Origin: Terebella lapidaria
Taxonomy: Eukaryota; Annelida; Polychaeta; Terebellida; Terebellidae
Assembly (NCBI GenBank): GCA_949152475.1
Contig: OX424562.1
Span: 39,542,157 to 39,606,156, forward strand
Direction: 5' to 3'
Length of the DNA: 64,000 bases
Every line of letters begins with the position of its first letter. Within the stretch, counting starts at the first letter, position 1. The translations under genes and the position numbers were made by a program. Under the pieces are notes generated by a model. That model did not search any database, had not been told where the DNA came from, and saw nothing but the letters and a program-made list of their open reading frames with translations. Positions 44,721 through 55,140 of this stretch are shown here, one piece after another.

Positions 44721-45182
44721 GACAGCCACTGCACCTGGGAGTCCTTCACCCTCACATCTCGAGGCTCCAGACACAGGTTGCTGTCTACTCCCAGAAAAGA
44801 TCCACCCGAAGGAAGGTTCCGAAGCTTGTCGGGAAGCACATCAAGCACCGCTGGATTCTCGACGAGCCGGGCCAGCAGAAGTGGTACACCGGTAAGCACT
44901 GAGCACTCGTATGTACACTCTGAACCTGAACTGACCAATATTCTCCATTTGTCTATTCCACATTGTTCCATTGAACTGACCAATATTCTCCATTTGTCTA
45001 TTCCATTTATATATACTTTTACCATGTTTACAGGGAAAGTTTCAAAGCTCCTCAAAGGAAGAGCGGGCACCACTTCTGCTGTTTATCGGGTGGAGTATGA
45101 CGGGAGTGGATCTGAGTCCGAGGTCTGTGATGTCACTCACCTAGTGGAGGACTTCCATGCTGGGGATGTTCAAATGATTTGA
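44721..45182 (+). CDS. Last two exons of a plus-strand gene, Tudor/chromo-like tail
   Basis: Exon 44721-44891 (acceptor ATCAATAG, donor GTAAGC) and exon 45034-45182 (acceptor TTTACAG) join in frame as WYTG-KVSKLL. They encode KLVGKHIKHRWIL, QQKWYTGKVSKLLKG, VYRVEYDG and HLVEDFHAGDVQMI before a TGA at 45180-45182. The aromatic, beta-rich pattern resembles the small Tudor/chromo-like tail found at the C-terminus of some transposon-derived invertebrate proteins. The intron carries a duplicated CAATATTCTCCATTTGTCTA. Function unknown; possibly a chromatin-reading tail. The 5' part of the gene is not resolved. Confidence 0.5.
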   Translation, partial: DSHCTWESFTLTSRGSRHRLLSTPRKDPPEGRFRSLSGSTSSTAGFSTSRASRSGTPVSTEHSYVHSEPELTNILHLSIPHCSIELTNILHLSIPFIYTFTMFTGKVSKLLKGRAGTTSAVYRVEYDGSGSESEVCDVTHLVEDFHAGDVQMI

Positions 45183-45539
45183 GTTTAATGTGAGTAGCAT
45201 CTTTTGTGCTGAGTATATGCTCATAATAGAATGATAATATGAACTATAAAGATATGGACAAAAAACTACAGTCTCCATGTTCTAATTAAGGCATTTCAGC
45301 AGAATTTTTTTTTTTTTTTTTCACTTTTTGGTTTCCGCACGATAACTTCAGTTTGCCTCGATGTATCTTCGCCAAATTTTCAACGCTGGTCAGAAATGTT
45401 GTGTAGAAGAATTGTTTTTTTGCCGGCTCCGAGGTCTGTGAGGTCCGTGAGGATGAAATTAATGTTTCTGGTTTCCGCACGATAAAAAAGTATTTTGCCA
45501 ATGATTGTGGAACTTTGAATGGAGGTTCATATATACGGT

Positions 45540-45870
45540 GCGTCGTAGAGCGAAACGGACGTAATTTTCGGACTCGTCATCCTAGACAAACATGTCTAAG
45601 GGGTGTTATGGATGACCTTTGACCTTGACCCGAAATTTTTTTGCCAAGTCGGCATTTTTCGTTTACATCGATATCTTGGAAACGCTGCATCGTAGAGGGA
45701 AACGAATGTTATTTTCGAACTCGTGGCCCTAGACAAACATATCTGAGGGGTACTAGGAATGAACTTCGACCTTGACCTGAAATTTTTCATTTCCGTCGAT
45801 ATCTCAGAAATGGTACATCGTAGAGCCCTGTGATTTTCAGACTCGTGGTCCTAGACAAACATATAAAAAC
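45540..45870. repeat. Degenerate tandem repeat, about 137 bp unit
   Basis: Three copies of a block starting (A/G)CATCGTAGAG and containing TTTTCGGACTCGT, CCTAGACAAACAT, GACCTTGACC and CGATATCT begin at about 45541, 45681 and 45816. Non-coding. A T-run lies at 45305-45321. Confidence 0.7.
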
Positions 45871-46004
45871 AAACATTTTGTTTTTTTTCATGCATCACCC
45901 TGAAATGCCTCCAAGGCCTTTAGGCCTTGACGTCTAGTTTATCTTGGTTTGTTGTGGGAAACAACAACACCTGACAATGAAATTTGAGGTGTTCTACTCT
46001 TATA

Positions 46005-46190
46005 GACTGGTGGCCAAATTCGAAAAATTTACTGTAGGGGTAATGGAATGTTAGGGGCTGGCATCCATTTTAGGAAGTTGAACGGGCCTATACTGGTCAT
46101 ATTTGGGGTGGATGCCACTTGCTACGATCTTATGTTAGCCTGCTATCGGGAAAACAAAATGGCCGCCATATCTGACTGAAATTTTAGACT
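46005..46190 (+). repeat. Inverted dispersed repeat, left copy
   Basis: About 190 bp from AGACTGGTGGCCAAAT to AAACAAAATGGCCGCCAT are matched, inverted, at 54515-54703 with mostly single-base differences. The pair brackets 8.3 kb that includes the PLE copy and the nuclease-transposase gene. Confidence 0.8.
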
Positions 46191-46339
46191 TAAACTGAAT
46201 GAATGGTGGTATATCTCAAAGTAACCACCCATTACATATATTCTTTCAACATTTACTCTGGCTTAGAGGTGAAAAAGCATAGAAAAACACTGTATGTCAT
46301 CTCTAAGTGATGTATTAGCGACACATTTATTGAATACAT

Positions 46340-47130
46340 AGTTTACCCATGCCAAATATGCAAATTAGCAGCCGCCATTGTGGAAAAATATGTTTTCGTC
46401 AATATATCCGTGAATATTTGAGTTAGACAAACAAAAATTACATGTATACCCAGGTTTTCATGGTCAACGAGTAAGAGAGAGATACTGTCATGTAGAATGA
46501 ATGCATATTAAATGCCAAATATGCAAATTAGGAGCCGCCATTATGAAAAAGATGGGGAAAAAATGGAAAACATTTTTTATCAGTATATCCATAAATATTC
46601 GAGATACACTGACAAACTTTTTATGTATACCCAGGTTTTCATGGTCAGAGAGCAAGATAGAAATAATCCCATGTTCATTAGATGCACATCTTATGTCAAA
46701 TATGCAAAATAGAAAGACACATCCATTGAATGCATAGTTTACCCATGCCGAATATGCAAATTAGCAGGCGCCATTGTGGAAAAATATGTTTTGGTCAATA
46801 TATCCGTAAATATATGAGATAGACGAACAGAAGTTAAACATGAACCAGGTTCTCATGGTGAACGAGTAAGAAAGAAAGACTGTCAAATTCATTGAATGCA
46901 TATATTATGCCAAGTATGCAAATTAGCAACCGACGTTACGGAACAATTTGTATTTATAAATATATCCGTGAAATAATTGTGATAGACATAGAAAATTAGA
47001 TGTATACCCAGGTTTTCTTGATCACCAGGCAAGAAGAAAGAGTGCCACGTTCATTGAATGCATATTTTGTGCCAATTATGCAAATAAGCAGCTGCTAATA
47101 TCATGATTATCAGAATGGAAATGTTTTTAT
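46340..47130. repeat. Tandem repeat, about 162 bp unit
   Basis: TGCCAAATATGCAAATTAGC and variants recur at 46350, 46513, 46694, 46746, 46908 and 47070. They carry GCCGCCATT, a TATATCCGT block and CCCAGGTTTTCATGGTCA between them. Most spacings are 162-163 bp; a partial 52-bp duplication lies at 46694-46745. Non-coding. Confidence 0.8.
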
Positions 47131-47234
47131 CACTATGTTTGTAAATATTTTAGATAGAAGCCTAGAGGCAAAATGGAAATAAACAAATTACCCCAAAGGC
47201 TAAGAAAGGTTACCACACAATATATGTTGTATTA

Positions 47235-48445
47235 GACGTGGAATCAATACCCAGTATTAAGTATTCCGAGCAAACAAAACAGGGTCCGTTATCCAATCTC
47301 ATAGTCCGGGGACAGAAAGTCATATCAGGCATACGAAGTGAGAGAAAACAAAAATAACAGGGAAACTCACGAACCCCCCAAAATGGCCATTAGGAGGTGA
47401 AATCAGGTGTTCCGGAAAGAGTGAGCATTTCCTGCCCCACTAGTGGCACCCGTCATGAATTCCCCAAAATTAACATGAAAATAGATCTAGTTGCATGGCA
47501 GACATGGATTTGCTGTATTTGTCAACCAGATCATGATGACGTCCATAGAATTTCTTAAACGCAGCTATAAGTCTTGGTGAAACATATCCTTGTCGCAGCA
47601 GTTTAGAGACTAGCTGGGCACTTCGATAGACAAAGTCCTCATATTTGCAACTAGCTCTGGAATAGCGTATAAGTTGAGAAACAAACACACCATATGCCGG
47701 TGACATAGGAATGTTGCTGCTTAGAAAAGGGAAATTGACTATGGAAAAATTGAAATCATCACGTTTGTCATATAATCTAGTTGACAGGTTAGAATCATTA
47801 TCAATCTCCAACCTCAGGTCTAGATAGTTGGAAAAATTAGCGGAGTCTGTAGTATCTTTAATTTCAAGTTCCTTAGGATATATGACATCCAAATAATCAC
47901 CAAACTTGGGATTATTTAGCGACAATACATCATCTATGTATCGGAAAGTGAAATTAAAATTACATGTTAGTTTCTTAGAACCTCCTCGTTGTAAATGTTG
48001 GATAAAATCTGATTCATATGAGTATAAAAACAGGTCTGCCAATAATGGTGCACAGTTTGTACCCATGGGAATACCAATAGTTTGTTGAAATATTCGACCA
48101 CCAAATTCCACAAAAATATTATCAATCAGAAAATTAACCATATTTATCACATCTATTTCAGTATATTTGTATGGGGCATCAGAGTCGCCTTTAACAAAAT
48201 AAGCGGTATTATATTTAACTACAATATAGTGGTACCGACGTTGTCCTTTTTTAGAGAAAAATGAATTATTGATTAGTTTTTTAAGCTGAGACTTCAGTTC
48301 AGAATGAGGTATAGTTGTGTACAAAGTGGAGAAATCAAATGTTTTGATAGACGTTACTTTTGAAAGTGTGTGAGCATGTAGGTATTCCAATAAAGATTTG
48401 GAATTTTTTAATATCCACATTTGGTTTACACCACTTCCATATTTT
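47235..48445 (-). mobile_element. Penelope-like element, copy 2 (5'-truncated)
   Basis: The RT frame (47470-48420) plus about 235 bp of 3' DNA end at AGACGTGGAATCAATACC, exactly where the fragment at 10795-11105 ends. This fixes the family's 3' terminus. The frame extends upstream to KYGSGVNQM before a stop at about 48445, where a dispersed repeat begins. Confidence 0.88.
47470..48420 (-). CDS. Penelope-like reverse transcriptase, open frame
   Basis: 316 codons covering most of a PLE RT: FDFSTLYTTIPHSELKSQL (motif A), IGIPMGTNCAPLLADLF (motif B) and FTFRYIDDVLSLNNP (motif C, YIDD intact). A thumb-like C-terminal part ends in LFSC. No GIY-YIG endonuclease follows the RT, whereas classical PLEs carry it there. 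PLEs with the endonuclease moved to the N-terminus (Naiad-type) are known from invertebrates and would fit, the N-terminus being lost here by truncation. The apparent ATG is internal to the original protein. Sequence is nearly the same as copy 1. Confidence 0.85.
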   Translation of the reverse strand: MWILKNSKSLLEYLHAHTLSKVTSIKTFDFSTLYTTIPHSELKSQLKKLINNSFFSKKGQRRYHYIVVKYNTAYFVKGDSDAPYKYTEIDVINMVNFLIDNIFVEFGGRIFQQTIGIPMGTNCAPLLADLFLYSYESDFIQHLQRGGSKKLTCNFNFTFRYIDDVLSLNNPKFGDYLDVIYPKELEIKDTTDSANFSNYLDLRLEIDNDSNLSTRLYDKRDDFNFSIVNFPFLSSNIPMSPAYGVFVSQLIRYSRASCKYEDFVYRSAQLVSKLLRQGYVSPRLIAAFKKFYGRHHDLVDKYSKSMSAMQLDLFSC

Positions 48446-48449
48446 AGAT

Positions 48450-48960
48450 ATTAAGCATTTTATTCCGTGATCTCGAAATTAAGGTCACTGGCCAAATTCA
48501 AGGTAACAAGATTATTCAGCATATCTCATTTCCTATACGTCCACAATTTATTTCTATTTTCTAATCTCAGTATTAGGTGGGATGATAGGAATAATGTGTC
48601 CCACTTTAAAGCATAGGAGAACTTAACATGAGAAAGTCCCTTTTGGGCCAAGTTTGGACCAAAATGGCTCACTTCAAGACAAAACTTATACACATCACAG
48701 AGGTACATAAAGGGAATCTTTTGAAACGAAAATCTCAAAACTATGTGAATAGTGTTTGAGAAAATGGCCGCCAAAGTCAGAAATTGACCGCTTTTGGTCG
48801 GAAATAAAAGAATAAGAAGTATTTCCTGCTTGAAATGTTTTTAGGTATTTTTATGCAAAATTTCATGAAAATCTGACTGCAAAGTTTGGAGATAAAAATG
48901 TGGACGACGACGCGTGTCAGACAATGGATGACACGCCATGCCAATAGGTTATCAGACTAA
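48450..48960 (-). repeat. Dispersed repeat, inverted relative to 35.1-35.9 kb
   Basis: On the minus strand this reads as the same series as at 35.1-35.9 kb: GGCGGCCATTTT, TTTTGAGATTTTCGTTT, TTATGTACCTCTG, AAAGGGACTTTCTCATGTT and AAATTGTGGACGTATAGGAA. Non-coding. It abuts the 5' end of PLE copy 2. Confidence 0.65.
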
Positions 48961-49195
48961 AGGTCCGGTAACTGGGTGACCTATAAAAGATTTATTTGCA
49001 AGCAAAATACATTTCAAGCCGAGGTAGTGTACCAAAAATGTAGTATTTGCACAACAAAGATGCGTGTATATAATAACCAGGTAAAATTGATAATTTCATG
49101 TTCCAAAGACATACATGTATGACTCTGTTAACAAGAACAAGAACAAAAATATCTGCTCTGGCCATCAGACTGAAGTTCAATGCAAGATCCGATGT

Positions 49196-50517
49196 CTATT
49201 CCATATCCTCATCGATGTTCATTGGGTTTTGACACTGTTGTTCACTACATCCACATGCTGCAGTACATCTCAGATTTTGAGTACGACACTTGCATCTTGA
49301 TGTGCCACAGCTTTTGCACTGGCACTGTGTGAGTTCAAGACACTTGGTGGGGATGGCCTGAACTGTGAGAACAGGATTTATGTTGTTAGATGAATCTGTC
49401 TCCCAACCTTGACCAATCGGGGAACTGATGTTAGGTTTCGGGATCAGCGATGAATACCAAACAACACTCTGGTGATGTGCACGCTTCATGTGCAGCTGTA
49501 ATGAAGCTTGCGTAGGTGGTAATTTCTCTGGTTCCTTTGTCCCTTTCAGGAACATTTTGAAACGAACATCGTTTATCTTTGTATCTCGTTCTTTGGAAGA
49601 ATACAGCAAGCAGATGAACTCAGCCTTTGTTGCCACAGAGTCGCTGAGGAATCCCCGTCCAAAACCATCTAGCAGTTTGGCATGCTTTTGGAAGACTTTC
49701 CAAGCTTTCATTTTGCCGATGCCACAGAACTGGCTGACAGTGTCACAACCTGTCAGTGAGTGGAAAGCTGGAAGATTGTTGTGGAGGACAAAATCGATTT
49801 CAATGCTGTGAATGGCGACATAGCTTCGTTGTGCAGCTGTACCTGTTCGAAACCATACCTCACTACTCAGTTGGCTTGCGAAGTGAACCAGTAGCACCAG
49901 GACATCAGTGTCTCTGGAATGAACGACTACTCGTCCATATCCTTGGTTGGCTGCTATTTTCGCATGCAAAAGGATCCTCGTGTCTGCTTCATCATGACTG
50001 GATTTCAGAGAGCTTATGTCTGTATCCAGAGAAGTTTCAGCAGCAAACTTGTCAATAAATCCACCGGACGTGACAATTTCGTCGTTCTGCAAGCATGATT
50101 TTGCTTGGGCCATCAACTGCATGCTCAGGGAATTCTCCAAGTCTTGTTTGTTGTCTGGAAGACTGATGAACTGATTCCAGTTGACAGGCAAAGGCACATC
50201 CCTGTTTTCAATCTTCCGGCGGATAGGTCTGGTGTTGTTTGTTCTGCGACGGCGTGTTGCATCTTTGATGGTTTTTTTATTGTATCGGTCGAAGACGACA
50301 TCAACACGGGAAGCATTCCTGAAGTGACTGAACACTGAAGCTGTGAACATGTCTGCCAGATCTCCAAAACTTTTGGCATTTGTTGGTTTCCCAATTGCTT
50401 GTACGAGGGCCTGTCCATCAATTATCACGCACATTTTCAGGTCTGTGATTGAAAGTTCCTTTCTAACATTAGTGTTGGACATGAGAATGTTTCCAAGGAT
50501 TGCCTTGTTTGTTGCTC
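49196..50517 (-). pseudogene. FEN1/XPG-like nuclease half of a transposon protein
   Basis: Open from just after a frame break at about 50517 to the stop at 49196 (ATG at 50482 is internal). It fits the PIN/FLAP nuclease fold: VIIDGQALV (Asp22 of the ATG-numbered frame), DVVFDRY (Asp65), SHDEADTRILLHA (Glu165, Asp167), VHSRDTDVLVLLV (Asp191, Asp193) and LTGCDTVSQFCGIGK (Asp247). These are the metal-binding acidic positions of FEN1-type enzymes. The C-terminus is Cys-rich (CQCKSCGTSRCKC, CGCSEQQC). Upstream on the same strand is the 850-codon half. A one-base change restores the link, so one protein of nearly 1,300 residues is inferred. Confidence 0.75.
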
Positions 50518-53500
50518 TCAGAACCCTGATGTATCTGCGAGTGACAGAGGTACTGGTGATAGTTCGTGACTGAGAATTTCTTTGAGATCAACACGACGAC
50601 CGGCGTCTTTCGAGACGAGCAACCGCTGGAAGAGCTTCCTGTCTGCTTTGACAACCTTTTCTTTCTTTGAATTTTTCACCTGAACTTGGTACATAGATCT
50701 CAGTGTGGGGCTCTTCGAGTGCTTCAGCTTTTCATGAAACCCTGTTTCGTGTTTAATCAGTCGCGAATCAACAAACTGCTGGAACTTCCCTAGGCCACGC
50801 TTCTGAGCCATCAGCAGATTCCCTGTGATGTGATGAGGGGAAACGTCTCGTGTTGCCAAGCAGACTATACTTGAATTTTCATGATGAAATAAGCCAAACC
50901 TATTGAGTTGTTCAACAATCTTCTGGACATCGTGTTTGTCTCGTTGCAATCTTGATGATCCCAATTCTTTCACAGGAAGATACTCAGCATCTTCAGTACA
51001 CATATCAAGCATTTCACTTGTTTCAGTAACGAGTCGACTTCGTTCGTTGAAGGTGAGACACCACTGATCTCTTGCTCCTTCGGATCTTGTTAGGCCCACC
51101 AGACCTCCAGCACTTTTACCAACTTTATTTACATGTTCAAGGGCTTGGTCTGTCGATAACTGGTTGAAGGTGTTGTGTGATGTTTTGACTACAAAGTTCC
51201 CAGATTGAAATTCTCTGTAAACATCTGGGTGTGACACCTCCAGCTGCTCGGCATCAGCAAGATAAATTGTTCCCCATCGCGTGTAATTGGTGTGGTCATA
51301 AACTGCAAACCATGGCAACATTGCTGCAAACGCCGATTTGTGCAGATCCCAATTTCCGGAACGCTCTGCGCGTATAAACTGTAGAAGGACCGAGACCATC
51401 TTCAGGTAAGTGATCCAATACTGTGTGGTTGGATCTTGTGATGCTTCGAATTCGTCCATCAGGTTGCTGATGTTTGCCTGCTGAATGACAGCAACTAAGC
51501 TGTGTAGATCATCGACGGTGTCATGAACATCTCTATGTTCTTGCAAGGACTCTATGACCTTGTGAACTGATTTTTTCAGTTCGCCCTCAACAACGCCATG
51601 CGTTTTAGCCCATGCAATGAATGATGGCCACATGATAGTCCATACTGCCTCAAACGTGAGCTTGTGTGCACGAATTGCTCGATTGTAGGACTTTGCGTTC
51701 ATGTTGTTGTGAGCAGTGTTTTCCCCAAAGACTGTACTCTCTGACCACACCTCTGAGAGTCCAGATTCCTCGAAGTGATTGCCAATGACACACATGAAGT
51801 TTTTGGCAATATGGAAGCCGCCTAATGTTATCACTGTGGACTGTCCAGGGTTCATGATACGTGATATTCGTAAGCAGCGCATCAAAACTGTCCATAGTGT
51901 GTTGTACTCATGAGCCGGAGCATTGATAAGCGGCAAGTAACTAACACTATACTGCTCCTTCTCATCTATGGTCGTCAGTTTGTTGAAAGCTGTCCATGCC
52001 GGTATTGAGTCACTGTCTGAGCCATAAATCCTACTGAGGATCCATGCCAAATCCTTTGAGAAGGCTTTCTCAGCTGACTCGTGGTCTGGGCCAAACATTT
52101 CATCATGGATGTCTTCTGTGAAACGAGGATCATCCTTTTCAGGTACATGAGGCACATATTCCAGCTCATGGAGCTTTGTTGGAATTTTTAGTGCTTTGAC
52201 TGTGCCGAGTGTGAGGTCTTTTTTCTGTTTTTTGGTGCTTCCTCTCTGGTATACTACCATTTGAGTGGCGTGAAATGTTCCCATTCCGTCAAGAGTCTCT
52301 TCGATAACTTCAATATTGTCTGCAGCATATTGACAGAATTTCCCTTGAGAAATGTTTGATGGAAGTGGTGTGTTCTCGTGTTCGGTAAATTTGTTCAGGC
52401 TTTCCGTAGCGAGGGTTGTGTCTAGACGACATACTTGATCATAGCTGAGACAGTGACCCGTCTGATGGAGCAGGTTGATTAAAGACTTTGAACGAGTAGC
52501 CTGATGAATTGCAACACCTAACCCGATATGTTTCGGAGTTAGCTTTTTCCCCTTGGAAACAGCATATACAATATCCTGAAATATGCTCATGGCCATTCTC
52601 TTCATGTAGCTGGTTTCATCTGGTTCGTCTATCTCACCAGTGAGGAGGGTACTGATTAACTTTTTCAGTTTCTCTTTGAACCAAGTTTTGTGTTGGCGAT
52701 AAGTTCCTGAATCAAGACTGAATTGTTTCAGCAGCTCATTAAATCGATTCCAGACATCTTGCAGAGTATAAATACCGCCTTGTCGAATGCCACGTGATAC
52801 TTCTTCTGCTACGACGTTCAAGCAAATGTCTTTTGGACTGTTTGCCTCTTCCAAACTTGAGTTCGAGGACTTTCTGGTGAATTCGACATAGCATTGTAGG
52901 TGATACCTTGCATCTGCTGCTAAGAGGTCAGTGATCCCAGCCAATCTGCATCGCATAGTGCAATCACATTGTGCTGCTTTCAGTATCCTATCAGACACTT
53001 CGAGATTAGCAACAACAAATGTTTTTTTGGTACCGACCTTCTGACAAAAAATACACAAATTTGTGTTCAAAGTAGTTTCCTTACTACGCAGTTGTCTTTG
53101 GGTTGGACACAGCTCATCTTGCTCTTGATTCTCGGCTGTTGTTTTGTTATATTTTGCTTTGAGGCGTCCTATATGATGAGAGCTTGTGAATGATGCATAG
53201 CAATCCTTGTGGTTAAGTATATCGGTTTATAGTTATAGCGTCATCAAAATCCACTCCTGCCAGTCTACCCAGAATCTCCAAATTCCTGTGATCATGGTAT
53301 TTCTGACGGTCCACAAGGGACTGACGAACTCTCGCAATTCCAGTTGTTCCCAGTGAGCGAGTGGTTTTCTTTGCATCATTACTTTGGCAAAAGATGCATA
53401 AGTCCCAGTCAATTGATGTGCTATAACTCCTTTTGGATTGTCTTGTGTGTATTTTAGCTACTGCTTTCATTTTGGGTTCATTCAAGATGACCAGCTTTTT

Positions 53501-53530
53501 CCATTCATCTGTGAGGCAACATGTGAACAT
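50518..53530 (-). pseudogene. Transposase-like N-terminal half, same gene
   Basis: Two frames. 53530-53213 encodes DLCIFCQSNDAKK and EILGRLAGVDFDDA. After a frameshift near 53222 comes ILNHKDCYASF, and then a second LCIFCQKVGTKK...ARYHLQCYVEF module. The N-terminus therefore holds two related Cys/His modules. The 850-codon frame continues with WTAFNKLTT, LPLINAPAHEYNTLWTVL, STVITLGGFHIAKNFM, SESTVFGENTAHNNMN, RAIRAHKLTFEAVWTIMWP and LPWFAVYDHTNYTRWG, a set I have seen only in invertebrate transposon-like proteins. It lacks introns. The frame ends at ADTSGF with TGA just before the nuclease half. The superfamily is not certain; Academ-like elements, which carry XPG-like nucleases, are one possibility. 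Confidence 0.7.
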
Positions 53531-54514
53531 TCAGGACATATATAATTATATATCCATTATGGGTATACCAAGCCACAAGTATTCTTTACCTTGCAGGATC
53601 ATATCAAATATTGTAGTTCATAGCACATGAGATATGCAGAGATATCTGTCATAATTTAGAGTATTTTGGCAGAATTTTTTTTAAAAGTTCTAAATGTTGT
53701 ATATACATACTTTTTTTACTATACATGTACCTTTTCGGATTGACGAGTCTGCATTACCACGTACATCATAACTGGTTTCTTCTGTTCCACATTTTTTAAG
53801 ACTTAAAGTTGTGGCCCATTGCTGTTTCAAGATAAGTATGTGTCAAATAAGAGAGCTTGTGATAGTTTCCCGGTGGTCCATGAAACAAATGGTAGATAAT
53901 GGAAATCTGTGAAATAGCTCTCTGAACTAGGGTTGTCGAGCAAATTACGTTTTAACGTAATAAAAACGTCATTGTAACAAAAGCTACATAGCTAGTGCCA
54001 TTTAGATGCTTAGCTCAGGTTTGGTGAACTTGTGTTGAGACACGGCTGTATCACATCCGAAACAATAATATTATTGGATGTCCTTGCTCTGCCGGCAAAT
54101 AACTTGAGAATCAAGAAGGCGGGGGGGGGGGGGGGGGTGAGGGGGGAGGTACTCCAGAATGGAGCATGGGCGACATTGTTATAAGTCAGTTAAGAGTTCA
54201 TGCAAACTGAATTGCGAGTGAATTTTTTTTCTTATTTATAGTATTGTCATAATCAAATTTACAAAATGATCGTTACACTAGTCAAAATAACAATCCATGG
54301 GTTTTGATGTACTTACAAAATGAAGTCATAATTCTTGAGCGGCCATTTTGTTTCTTATTTCTATTAAATAATTAGTTTATGTGTACTTGTATATATCTAT
54401 GAATATTTTATTGAAGAATAATTAGGAGTCTCTCCGCATTATCAGTGCTTTCGTAGTAGAAGCACACCAATTATGAGGACATATCACTAATTAGTTTACG
54501 AGAGAATGAATTTA
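53531..54514. other. Intergenic with poly-G run
   Basis: No gene. A G-run of about 20 followed by GTGAGGGGGGAGG lies at 54121-54149. Otherwise AT-rich. Confidence 0.5.
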
Positions 54515-54703
54515 ACAGGAACCACATGGCGGCCATTTTGTTTTCCGGATAGCAGACTAACATAAGCTTGTAGTAAGTGGCATCCACCCCAAATATGACC
54601 AATATAGGTCCTTCCAACTTTCTAAAATGGATGCCAACCCCTAACATTCCAATACCCCCAAAGTGATTTCTAGAGCTTTTTTCAGATTTGGCCACCAGTC
54701 TAT
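54515..54703 (-). repeat. Inverted dispersed repeat, right copy
   Basis: Reverse complement of 46005-46190, with scattered substitutions. Homology stops sharply at the AGACTGGTGG end on both sides. Confidence 0.8.
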
Positions 54704-54965
54704 TACTTTATTTTACAGTTTGTCACCATTGCACCATATCAGGCCAGCCATGCACAATGCACAGGAACATCCCCAGCACCATACTACATAACCTAAAACA
54801 AGGTATGTTTTCATGAAGGCCATTTTATTATGAATTTCAAATGTTTCGATTTCTCCTGGTTTTTTTTCATATAAATATATCTATGCATGTAAAATATATA
54901 TTTTTATGGCTTTTTTCAGACTTCTTCAGTTTCGTTTCTTTCAACTTCTTTTTTTTCTTTCAACT

Positions 54966-55140
54966 ATTCTTCAACACTCAGTGAACATCTCCAAGACAGC
55001 ACACTCGAACTGTTCTTCAACACTCGGTGAACATCTATAAGACAGCTAATCGAACTGCTCTTCAACACTCTTGAACATCTGCAACAGAGCTTCCTCGAAG
55101 TGTTCTCCACAACTCGGTGATCATCTCCAACACAGCTCCC
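54966..55140. repeat. Tandem repeat, about 45 bp unit
   Basis: Almost four copies of a unit beginning TTCTTCAACACTCGGTGAAC and ending CTCGAACTG, with later copies diverged. Pyrimidine-rich DNA precedes it. Confidence 0.8.
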
